Assembly (NCBI GenBank): GCA_035526335.1
Contig: DATLCN010000017.1
Span: 4,956-68,955 of the forward strand
Direction: 5' to 3'
DNA length: 64,000 nucleotides
Source: GCA-2861595 sp035526335
Lineage (GTDB): Bacteria; Actinomycetota; Acidimicrobiia; Acidimicrobiales; GCA-2861595
Under the pieces are notes generated by a model. That model saw nothing but the letters and a program-made list of their open reading frames with translations, ran no database searches and was not told the origin of the DNA. The position numbers were made by a program, and so were the translations under genes. This document shows positions 7,864 to 15,391 of this stretch, one piece after another (the stretch's first letter is position 1; every line of letters begins with the position of its first letter).

Positions 7864-8448
7864 GTGCCTGCCTGCATCGTTCTCGCCGGAGGGGCGGCGC
7901 GGAGAATGGGCGGCGTCGACAAGACCGTGCTCCGGGTGGGGCACGCCACGCTTCTGGACCATGTGCTGGCCGCTGCCGACCCGATATGCGCCTGCCTTGT
8001 CGTGGTCGGCCCCGTCCGGCCCACGCAGCTGGAACGGGTGGTCTTCACACTGGAAGCGGAGCCGGGTGGCGGGCCGGTCCCCGGCGTAGCGGTGGGAATG
8101 GCCGAGACCGGTGGAGCCGAGGAGTTGTTCGTGCTCGCCGCCGACCTCCCCCTCCTGTCAACTGACGGACTCGAACGACTGCTGACCACCCGTCGCCGGC
8201 ACGATGCTCCGGCAGCCGCAGCGGCTGGCGGAAAGGGCCATCCCAATCCGCTCCTGGCCGTCTACCGGCAGGAGGATCTTCGTCTTGCCCTGGAACGGCT
8301 CGGCACGGCTACCCGCAACGTGCCCGCGTCCCGTCTGCTGCCACCGGGTTCGATGACAGTGCCGTTGGACCTCCGCGAGACTCTCAATGTCAACACCCCG
8401 GCTGACGTCGCAGCCGCGGCGGCCGCTATCCGGGGCATGGGCAGCTGA
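7864..8448 (+). CDS. mobA: Molybdenum cofactor guanylyltransferase MobA-like
   Basis: A 194-residue NTP-transferase. The N-terminal signature LAGGAARRMGGVDKT binds the nucleotide, and VLAADLPLLS carries the metal-binding Asp. MobA joins GMP to molybdopterin to give the guanine dinucleotide form used by DMSO-reductase-family enzymes. The NTP-transferase fold is shared with CTP-using MocA, so GTP specificity is not proven from sequence. The length is normal for MobA. No other moco gene is nearby. Its stop is 12 bp from the convergent GGDEF-EAL gene. Confidence 0.85.
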   Translation: MPACIVLAGGAARRMGGVDKTVLRVGHATLLDHVLAAADPICACLVVVGPVRPTQLERVVFTLEAEPGGGPVPGVAVGMAETGGAEELFVLAADLPLLSTDGLERLLTTRRRHDAPAAAAAGGKGHPNPLLAVYRQEDLRLALERLGTATRNVPASRLLPPGSMTVPLDLRETLNVNTPADVAAAAAAIRGMGS

Positions 8449-8460
8449 GTACCGTCTTCC

Positions 8461-11400
8461 TCAGGCCGGCGCGGAGATGCGCCCGAGCAGGGAGAGCAGT
8501 TCGGCCGGGTCACCGCCCTTCTTGTAGAACGCGGACGCGCCATGACGCTTCGCCTCCTTCATGAGGGCCGGACTGTCCAGCCCAGACAGCACGACCACTC
8601 TGGCCGCGGGCGCCACGGCTCGGAGAAGAGGAAGTGCCTCCAGCCCGCCCATTCCGGGCATGGCCAGGTCGAGCAGCACCACATCGGGGTTGAAGTGGCG
8701 TGCCAGTGCGATCGCCGCCCGGCCGTCATCGGCCTCGCCGACCACATCGAATGCTTCGTCGTCCTCGAAGACCATGCGGATGAGCCGGCGAACGGCGAGG
8801 TCGTCCTCGACGATCAGGAGCCGTTGTCGTCGCGGTTGCTCCGGCTCGTCCTCCTGTGGCCGGCGGGGCCGCACGAGATCCGGCTGCCCGGCGTGCTCGA
8901 TGATCCACCGTTCGGCTTCGTCGGCAGGCAACGGAGGGCTCCACAGGTAGCCCTGGCCCTGCTCGCAGCCGATCTTGCGGAGCTCGCCCAGCTGCTCGAG
9001 GGTCTCCACTCCCTCGGCGATCGTGGTCAGGCCGAATGCGTGGGCGAGATCGACCACGCTGGCCACGATGGCACGGTCCTCCCTGTCGTGGCCGAGGCCA
9101 TCGACGAACGAGCGGTCGATCTTCAGGCTGTCCACCGGAAAGCGTTTCAGGTAGGTGAGGGACGAGAAGCCTGTACCGAAGTCGTCCACTCCGATACGGA
9201 CACCCAGTGCCTTGAGCTGCTCCAGGGCCCGTGCACTGTCCTGTGCATCCTCGAGCAGCACGCTCTCGGTGATCTCGAGGCACAACCGGCCGGCGGGCAT
9301 CCCCGAGTGGGCGAGCGCCGCCCCCACGACGTCGCAGAGGTCAGGTGCCATCAGCTGGCGGGCGGCCAGGTTCACCGCCAGCACCACAGGATTTTTGCCA
9401 CCACTTCGTTCGTGCCAGGCCATCACCTGCGAGCAGGCGACCTCGAGCACCTGCCGGCCGAGCTCGACGATCAGGCCGCTGTCCTCGGCGAGGGCGATGA
9501 ACTCCGCCGGCGCCAGCAGGCCCCGCTCCGGATGCTGCCAGCGAACGAGCGCCTCGACCCCCACGACTCTCCCGGTGGTTATGTCGACCTCCGGCTGATA
9601 GTGCACCACGAGGTCCCCCCGCTCTATGCCCAACCGGAGCGCGTTGACCGTCTCGTGGCGGGTGATGGCCATGAGGCGGGTGGCCACGTTGAACATCTCG
9701 TGGCAGTTGCGGCCCCGCTCCTTGGCCTGGTACATAGCCGCATCCGCATCCCGCAACAAGGTCTCGGGGCTGCAGTCGGTGCTGCCCGGTGGAGCGAAGG
9801 CGATGCCGGTGCTCACCGTCACACGGGTTTCCTCGTCGGCCACCACCATGGGCTCGGCCAGAACGTGGGCGAACCGGCTTGCGAGAGCCTCCGCTTCCGA
9901 TTCGTTGTCCAGCTCCTCGCACAGCACCACGAACTCGTCGCCGCCGAACCGAGCCACTGTGTCCCCAGGCCGCATCGCCCCCTGCAGGCGGCGCGCCACC
10001 TCCATGAGCAGCTCGTCGCCGGCGGGGTGCCCGAGGCTGTCGTTCAGCCACTTGAACCGATCGAGATCGAGAAAGAGAACAGCGAGCCCGTTCAGCTTCC
10101 GTGCCCGCCGGCCGAGCGCCTGGCTCAGCCGATCCAGGAACATGGTGCGGTTGGGCAGGTGGGTGAGGGAATCGTGCAGAGCCTGGAAGGCCATGACCTC
10201 CTCGGTGATCTTGCGGTCGGTGATGTCCTGGATCGTGCCGTTCAGGCGGGCCGGCCGTCCGTCGGTGCCGAGCACCGGGCTCACCCGGGCGTGGAGCCAG
10301 CGAACCTCGCCGCCGGGTAGCACGATCCGGTACTCCATCTCGCTCTTGTCCGGATTCTCGACGGCGCCGGCCACGGCCGCCGCCACTTTGGCGCTGTCGT
10401 CGGGGTGCACACGTGACCTGACCGCGGCTCGGAGATCCGTCACCTCGCCTTTGGCGAAACCGAAGACGCGGTACAGCTCGTCGGACCATGCCACATCGCC
10501 GGTCCCGAGAACCCAGCTGTAACTGCCGAGAGCGGCCGTCCGCTGTGCCTCCGCCAGCTGTTCCTCCCGCTCGGCGAGGACCTCGCGCGCTTTCCGGTCA
10601 CGCTCGAACAGCTCCGCCCGGTCGAAGGCGAGACCGGTCAGATGGCCGAGCGTCTCGAGGATCACGAGCTCGTCGCGTCCGAAGAAGGGGGCCGAGGCGG
10701 CCGTCTCGACCGCCAGCCAGCCCGATCTGAGCGGGATGGCCATTAGATTGGGCCTGACCAGTGGTGCCTGCTCCGGTCCCACCGGCACGCGCAACCGGCC
10801 GGCGAGGGCCGTAGCTGCGGCCGCGCCCACGCCATGGCGAGCGATCACCGCGCCCCGCCCGTCGACGACCACCGCGGCACGCGCGCTCAGGATCTGCACG
10901 GCCTGCGGTAGGACTATCGCTGAAACGGAGTCGATGGTGTCGGCCACCATCAGAGCGGCTTCCGCCTGACGGAGATCCTCCACTTGGACGCGCCGCCATA
11001 TCGTCCTCAGGCACCGTGGAGGAGAGAAGCCGACGAGGAAGAGCACGGCGCTGGCCAGCCCGACGAGCTGGCTCGACAGGCGCAGCCCGGCCGAGGGCTG
11101 TGAGCCTCCTGCGACGCTCATCAGCAGGGTGGCATTGAGCGTGAGAGCGGCCACACCGAGCGTGTGCATCCGGTGACGGGCGACAGCCGGCTGTCCACGC
11201 CCGGCCCGCCAAAGGCATACAGCCGCGATCACCGAGAGCAACGTCCAATCGAGCATGAACCCAACCCTGTAGGCGTGGTACCAGGCCGGCACGGGCTCGC
11301 CGGGGATGGGGAAGTCGGAGATGGCGAGCGTGGCCAGGATCACCAGCCCCGTGGCGGTCAAGCTCAACCAAGCCGATGCCGAGCTGCGCCGGCGGGACCA

Positions 11401-11475
11401 CTGCACCAAAGAGATGCCTGCCAGCGCGACGAAAACCACGAGCTCCAGAAGTTCGACCGTCGTCTGGATGATCAT
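8461..11475 (-). CDS. Membrane GGDEF-EAL protein with GAF-like, PAS and C-terminal receiver domains
   Basis: A 1004-residue c-di-GMP enzyme. Residues 1-155 hold about five membrane helices; 165-285 look like a GAF-type sensor; 300-420 are a PAS domain (VRWLHARVSP, GTIQDITDRK); 430-590 are GGDEF with an intact RFGGDEF (residues 509-515) and an upstream RxxD inhibition site (502-505). Residues 610-865 are EAL with EALVRW (641), DDFGTGFSS (764), KIDRSF and AEGVE (820); 884-1004 are a receiver with acidic DD, phospho-acceptor Asp936 and a conserved Lys. Both catalytic motifs look active, so it may make and break c-di-GMP. The receiver at the far C-terminus is unusual. The start is ATG 11475, before the hydrophobic N-terminus. 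No cognate kinase is adjacent. Confidence 0.93.
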   Translation of the reverse strand: MIIQTTVELLELVVFVALAGISLVQWSRRRSSASAWLSLTATGLVILATLAISDFPIPGEPVPAWYHAYRVGFMLDWTLLSVIAAVCLWRAGRGQPAVARHRMHTLGVAALTLNATLLMSVAGGSQPSAGLRLSSQLVGLASAVLFLVGFSPPRCLRTIWRRVQVEDLRQAEAALMVADTIDSVSAIVLPQAVQILSARAAVVVDGRGAVIARHGVGAAAATALAGRLRVPVGPEQAPLVRPNLMAIPLRSGWLAVETAASAPFFGRDELVILETLGHLTGLAFDRAELFERDRKAREVLAEREEQLAEAQRTAALGSYSWVLGTGDVAWSDELYRVFGFAKGEVTDLRAAVRSRVHPDDSAKVAAAVAGAVENPDKSEMEYRIVLPGGEVRWLHARVSPVLGTDGRPARLNGTIQDITDRKITEEVMAFQALHDSLTHLPNRTMFLDRLSQALGRRARKLNGLAVLFLDLDRFKWLNDSLGHPAGDELLMEVARRLQGAMRPGDTVARFGGDEFVVLCEELDNESEAEALASRFAHVLAEPMVVADEETRVTVSTGIAFAPPGSTDCSPETLLRDADAAMYQAKERGRNCHEMFNVATRLMAITRHETVNALRLGIERGDLVVHYQPEVDITTGRVVGVEALVRWQHPERGLLAPAEFIALAEDSGLIVELGRQVLEVACSQVMAWHERSGGKNPVVLAVNLAARQLMAPDLCDVVGAALAHSGMPAGRLCLEITESVLLEDAQDSARALEQLKALGVRIGVDDFGTGFSSLTYLKRFPVDSLKIDRSFVDGLGHDREDRAIVASVVDLAHAFGLTTIAEGVETLEQLGELRKIGCEQGQGYLWSPPLPADEAERWIIEHAGQPDLVRPRRPQEDEPEQPRRQRLLIVEDDLAVRRLIRMVFEDDEAFDVVGEADDGRAAIALARHFNPDVVLLDLAMPGMGGLEALPLLRAVAPAARVVVLSGLDSPALMKEAKRHGASAFYKKGGDPAELLSLLGRISAPA

Positions 11476-11565
11476 GCACCGACCTGATCGGCTCCGATGG
11501 CCTGCCCTGCATGACCTGAACGGGTCATATCCCAGGTCCATCCGAGCCCCCTGCCCGCGGTCACT

Positions 11566-11571
11566 TAGCGT
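11566..11571 (+). promoter_or_regulatory. -10-like box TAGCGT before pyruvate kinase
   Basis: TAGCGT-N6-ATG 11578, identical in box and spacing to the signal at 6232. No ribosome site is seen. Confidence 0.45.
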
Positions 11572-11577
11572 TCCCCG

Positions 11578-13014
11578 ATGCTTCGGAGAACCAAGATCGT
11601 GGCAACCATCGGTCCCGCATGTGACTCGGTCGACGGGCTCGTCTCCATGTTGGATGCCGGGGTGGACGTCGTGCGGCTCGGCTTCGCCCACGGCACCATC
11701 GAGCAGCACCTCCAGACCCTGGTCAAGGTGCGCACGGCGGCGGCGAGCTGCGGTCGCATCGTCGGCGTGCTGGCCGACCTCCCCGGGCCGAAGGTCAGGA
11801 CCGGACCGTTCCCCGAGGGTCCAGGAGCGCTCCTGGCCGTCGGCCATCGGGTAAATCTGGTGCCTGGCGAGGGCCGCAGCGGATCCGAGGTCGTGTCGGT
11901 GGACTACCCCAGCCTGTTGGAGGACCTCAGCCCGGGTGATCGCGTCGCTCTCGGCGACGGTGCGGTGGTGCTCGGAGTGGAGCAGGTGACCCCGGCCGGA
12001 GCCGTCGCCCTGGTCCACAACGGCGGATGGCTCAAGGGCCGCCCCGGTGTGCACCTGCCGGCGGAACGGATGCGGGTGTCCAGCCCCACCGCTGCGGACC
12101 TCGAGCTCCTGGCGTCGATCGCCGAGGCCGAGGTCGACATGGTCGCCATCTCCTTCGTACAGACGGCCTCCGACATCGAGCGGGCCCGCGCCGCCGCCGG
12201 CCCGGAGGGTCCCATGATCGTGGCCAAGATCGAGACACGGGCGGCCGTGGACAACCTCACCGAGATCATCGACGTCGCCGACGCGGTGATGATCGCCCGT
12301 GGTGACCTGGGGGTGGAGTGCCCCATCGAGGAGGTCCCCCACCTCCAGAAGCACATCATCCGCACCTGCGTGGCGTGGGGGCGCCCGGTCATCACCGCCA
12401 CCCAGATGCTCGAGTCGATGGTGTCAGCGCCCACACCGACCCGTGCCGAGGCGTCCGACATCGCCAACGCCGTGTTCGATGGAGCCGACGCCCTGATGCT
12501 GTCAGCCGAGACCGCCGTGGGCCACGACCCCGTCGGCGCCGTCCGCACCATGGCCCGCATCGCCACGAGAGCCGAGAGGGAGGCGGACTACGTGCAGTGG
12601 GGAGGCCGCTTGGGCAAGCTCCAGCGGCTGGACCAGCTACCAGGCTCCCTGGCCATAAGCGCGGCCACCAGCATGGCGGCGTGGCAGCTGGCGCTGTCGG
12701 TCGAGGCTGCGGCGATTCTCTGTTGCACCCGCTCCGGCGCTACGGCTCGCGCGATCGCCCGCTTCCGCCCGACGGCACCGCTGGTGGGCCTGAGCCCCAT
12801 TCCCGCCACCGCCCGCCAACTGACCCTGACCTGGGGACTTCTACCGGTGACGGTGCCGGAACAGGGTTCGACCGACGACATCGTCTGGTTCGCAGTCGAG
12901 CGTGCCGTCGGAATGGGACTCGTCAGCAAGGGTGAAACGGTGGTGGTTCTGGCAGGCAACCCGGCTGATCCGGACCCGGTGTCGGACGACGTGAGGATCG
13001 TGCGGATCCGCTGA
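11578..13014 (+). CDS. pyk: Pyruvate kinase, probably K+-independent
   Basis: A 478-residue pyruvate kinase, converting phosphoenolpyruvate and ADP to pyruvate and ATP. Catalytic parts are present: IVAKIET with Lys217, ARGDLGVE, and ATQMLESM, with a C-terminal regulatory-type domain. The monovalent-cation site is altered: the usual RxNFSHG reads RLGFAHG (33-39), and the usual DTKGPEIRTG reads DLPGPKVRTG (67-76). Lys72 replaces the Glu whose exchange for Lys is known to remove K+ dependence. SFVRK also reads SFVQT. Together these suggest a divergent paralogue or a K+-independent enzyme, possibly with changed allostery. It is transcribed divergently from the GGDEF-EAL gene. Confidence 0.9.
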   Translation: MLRRTKIVATIGPACDSVDGLVSMLDAGVDVVRLGFAHGTIEQHLQTLVKVRTAAASCGRIVGVLADLPGPKVRTGPFPEGPGALLAVGHRVNLVPGEGRSGSEVVSVDYPSLLEDLSPGDRVALGDGAVVLGVEQVTPAGAVALVHNGGWLKGRPGVHLPAERMRVSSPTAADLELLASIAEAEVDMVAISFVQTASDIERARAAAGPEGPMIVAKIETRAAVDNLTEIIDVADAVMIARGDLGVECPIEEVPHLQKHIIRTCVAWGRPVITATQMLESMVSAPTPTRAEASDIANAVFDGADALMLSAETAVGHDPVGAVRTMARIATRAEREADYVQWGGRLGKLQRLDQLPGSLAISAATSMAAWQLALSVEAAAILCCTRSGATARAIARFRPTAPLVGLSPIPATARQLTLTWGLLPVTVPEQGSTDDIVWFAVERAVGMGLVSKGETVVVLAGNPADPDPVSDDVRIVRIR

Positions 13015-13027
13015 GGGGCGGAGGAGC

Positions 13028-13279
13028 TCAGATGGAGGGGGCTCTGGCGGGGCTGGCCCGCATCCACCAGGCAGTGGCCACGGCCAGCCAGGCTCCATTG
13101 ACCACCACTCCCCCGGCCCGGCCCTTGACCGCCCAGCCAGCCGCTATGGCGGCCACGGCCGCCTGATGGGCGACGAACCAGCCGACCCGCCGCTCCCGAA
13201 CCACGGGAGCGATGCGGGTGAGGACCACGATCGAGGTCGGATAGCCGACACCGAACAGGGCCGTACTCAACACCGACAA
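13028..13279 (-). CDS. Small membrane protein, 83 aa
   Basis: Three hydrophobic segments (GVGYPTSIVVLTRI; VAHQAAVAAIAAGWAV; VVNGAWLAVATAWWM) and a basic linker VVRERRVG suggest a small integral membrane protein. The start codon would be TTG 13279 or GTG 13273. The family is unknown to me. It lies 54 bp downstream of the STAS gene on the same strand and converges with pyk. Confidence 0.5.
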   Translation of the reverse strand: MSVLSTALFGVGYPTSIVVLTRIAPVVRERRVGWFVAHQAAVAAIAAGWAVKGRAGGVVVNGAWLAVATAWWMRASPARAPSI

Positions 13280-13333
13280 TCTCCAGCACCGCCTTCCTGT
13301 TCCATCAGGTCGTGGGGTCGGCGGGCGACGGTA

Positions 13334-13675
13334 CTAGAGATCGTCGATCGGCAGTACGCGGTCCAGGCCCGTGATCTCGAAGACCTTCCTCGTCGACGGG
13401 CTAGGCCGGCGCAGCGAGAGAACTCCGCCTCGCTTGCGCAGGTGGCGGTACGCCGTCATCAGCACCGACAGCCCGCTCGAGTCGATGAAGGTCATGTCAG
13501 CCAGGTCGAGAACGACCGTGAGATTTCCCTGATCGGTCAGCAGGTCACCCAGGCGCTCCTCGAGGGTGGCCGCCGTTGCGCAGTCCAGGTCGCCGGCGAC
13601 CCCCACCACGACGGCCCCGTCGTCGCGAGCGAACGTGAGAGCGAAATCAACTGTGAATCCGGACATGGGGACCGG
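13334..13675 (-). CDS. STAS-domain anti-sigma factor antagonist
   Basis: A 113-residue single STAS domain of the SpoIIAA/RsbV type. It has VVGVAGDLDCATA at the first strand, then VVLDLADMTFIDSSGL, where one of the adjacent serines (63/64) is the kinase target that switches binding to an anti-sigma factor. No anti-sigma factor or sigma factor is adjacent, so the partner is elsewhere. ATG 13675 gives the expected family N-terminus but has no ribosome site. A GGAGGT lies upstream of a TTG seven codons earlier, so a slightly longer form is possible. Confidence 0.85.
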   Translation of the reverse strand, partial: PVPMSGFTVDFALTFARDDGAVVVGVAGDLDCATAATLEERLGDLLTDQGNLTVVLDLADMTFIDSSGLSVLMTAYRHLRKRGGVLSLRRPSPSTRKVFEITGLDRVLPIDDL

Positions 13676-13793
13676 ACGAATCGGGCGTTCCTGCAATGAG
13701 ATGTTCCGACCTCCGGGAAGACCGCCTACGACTGTTCCTTCTTCACAAGGCTGGCTGCTCAACCGGGCATTCGGTGCTCAATGCGGCGTCCCC

Positions 13794-13821
13794 AGTGTAC
13801 CAGGCGGAGGAGGGTGGGCAA
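13794..13821 (-). promoter_or_regulatory. Promoter TTGCCC-N16-TACACT for the STAS gene
   Basis: A minus-strand -35 at 13821-13816 and -10 at 13799-13794 (TGG precedes the -10). Transcription would start near 13788, giving a leader of roughly 110 nt before ATG 13675. It lies in the 194-bp gap that separates the STAS gene from the Rieske gene, so the STAS gene probably has its own transcript. Confidence 0.45.
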
Positions 13822-13869
13822 AGGCGTCTTTGCGCACTTAGTGCAGCCCGGTGGAGCAAGAAGCCGAGA

Positions 13870-14721
13870 TCATCGCCGGGAGGACCTGAGCAGGATCCGT
13901 CCGGAGTCGCAGCGAACCTCGAAGGCCGGCTGAGGTGCTGTCGCCGGCCCCCTCGACACCGCTCCATCGCCAAGGCGGAAGGTGCTCTGGTGCCAGGGGC
14001 AGGTGACGCACTGGCCGTCGACCGTGCCTTCGTGGAGAGGGCCCCCGGCATGGCTGCAGCGATCGGCGATGGCGGTGATGCGGCCCCCGGATCGCACAAG
14101 CAGTATGTCGGTTCCGCCGGCCTGGACGACCACCGGCCGACCCTCGACCAGCGCCGACTCCTCAAGGACGTCTGCCCATTCCCCGATGTCCTCTTCCCAG
14201 GCGTTGCGGTTGACGTTCACGCCCTGGCTGTAGGAGAGGTGGCCCCCGAGGAAGCCGCCCACGGTGGCCACGCCGGCGCCGGCGAACGACAGCGCCAGGC
14301 CGCGGGACCGGAAGCCCCGCCGGCGGGCCAGGTACGACATGGCGTAGCAACCGACCGCCACCAGGTTGGCGCCGGCATGGCCCAGGCCCACCCGGCGCTC
14401 GGCCCCGAGGCAGTCCGACCAATCCGAGAAACCGGCGGCTGCCGTGGGTACAGCGGTGAGTACCCCGAACCCGATCAACTGGTCCGCAGCGGGCCAGGAG
14501 CGTTTCCCTCCCACGAGGTCGAGCACGAACGCGCTCGTCCACGAGCCGATCGGGATGTCGGTGAGGAGCGGGTGGAGGGGATGGCCGAGCCAGGTCCCGC
14601 TCAACAGGCTCTTCACCGGCGCGGTGGACACCACCTTGGCCACGGTCCTGCTGAGGGGGCGGGCCACGGGATCGAGCCAGTCGGCCTGCTCGAGACGGGC
14701 GGTGAGGTCGTGGAGGTTCAT
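13870..14721 (-). CDS. DUF2231 membrane domain fused to a Rieske [2Fe-2S] domain
   Basis: A 283-residue protein. Residues 40-165 form a DUF2231-like four-helix membrane module (LGHPLHPLLTDIPIG, then GFSDW and GHAGANL). Residues 185-280 are a Rieske domain with CSHAG (Cys222, His224) and CPWHQS (Cys241, His244), so all four cluster ligands are present. A membrane-tethered Rieske protein probably passes electrons in the cell envelope, but no oxygenase or cytochrome partner is adjacent. ATG 14721 is used; it follows trhA by 10 bp and shares its direction, so the two are likely in one operon with the ABC-F gene. Confidence 0.85.
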   Translation of the reverse strand: MNLHDLTARLEQADWLDPVARPLSRTVAKVVSTAPVKSLLSGTWLGHPLHPLLTDIPIGSWTSAFVLDLVGGKRSWPAADQLIGFGVLTAVPTAAAGFSDWSDCLGAERRVGLGHAGANLVAVGCYAMSYLARRRGFRSRGLALSFAGAGVATVGGFLGGHLSYSQGVNVNRNAWEEDIGEWADVLEESALVEGRPVVVQAGGTDILLVRSGGRITAIADRCSHAGGPLHEGTVDGQCVTCPWHQSTFRLGDGAVSRGPATAPQPAFEVRCDSGRILLRSSRR

Positions 14722-14731
14722 GGGGGCCTTC

Positions 14732-15391
14732 CTACCCCGTGCGGACCACGGAGAAGATCGTGACGTAGTGACACACGGCGGCGGCGGCGACCATCACGTG
14801 CCAGACCTCGTGGTACCCGAAGACCCGCGGGAAAGGGTCGGGGCGACGGGTCCCGAGAATGATGGCGCCGGCGGTGTACAGCACACCGCCGACGACGATG
14901 AGGAGCATCTGAACCGCACTGAGCCGGTGCAGGAGCTGCGGCAGGGCGCCCACCATCACCCAGCCCAGCGCGATGTAACAGGCCAGTCCGAACACCGACC
15001 GCTCGGCGATACCCGTCGAGGCGAGGATCACGCCCACCACCGCTCCCATCCAGGCCACGGTCAGGATGACGTTGGCCGTGTCACCGCGGAGAACCAGCAG
15101 GCAGAGCGGGGTGTAGGAACCGGCGATCATCACGAAGATGGTGGCGTGGTCCATGCGCCGCATGCGCCGCCGGGCCGCGGGCGACCAACGCAGCCGGTGA
15201 TAGGTGGCGCTTACACCGAAGAGGGCGCACAGCCCCGTCGCATAGACAACCGCACCGGCGCGGGCACGGGGACTGCCGGCGCTGGTCACGACCGCTACCG
15301 CAGCCGGCAACGACAGGAAGAAGAAGACCAGGTGCACCCATCCCCGCAGCAGCGGGGGCAGCGGGTGGTCGGTGTGGGGAGAGGCGCTCAA
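14732..15391 (-). CDS. trhA: Hemolysin III family / PAQR membrane protein (TrhA)
   Basis: A 219-residue protein with seven hydrophobic segments and the PAQR signature residues: SATYHRLRW, RRMDHATIF, and HEVWHVMVAAAAVCHY near the C-terminus, where the His residues form a metal site. Bacterial members affect membrane fluidity (TrhA in Bacillus); the haemolysin name is historical. The start is TTG 15391, which overlaps the stop of the upstream ABC-F gene (TTGA), so translation is probably coupled. Confidence 0.88.
   Translation of the reverse strand: MSASPHTDHPLPPLLRGWVHLVFFFLSLPAAVAVVTSAGSPRARAGAVVYATGLCALFGVSATYHRLRWSPAARRRMRRMDHATIFVMIAGSYTPLCLLVLRGDTANVILTVAWMGAVVGVILASTGIAERSVFGLACYIALGWVMVGALPQLLHRLSAVQMLLIVVGGVLYTAGAIILGTRRPDPFPRVFGYHEVWHVMVAAAAVCHYVTIFSVVRTG

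Noticed and set aside
8542..10320. Long plus-strand frame opposite the GGDEF-EAL gene
   Set aside because: It is the complement of a strongly conserved multidomain gene, with His/Arg/Gly-rich shadow composition and no start signal.
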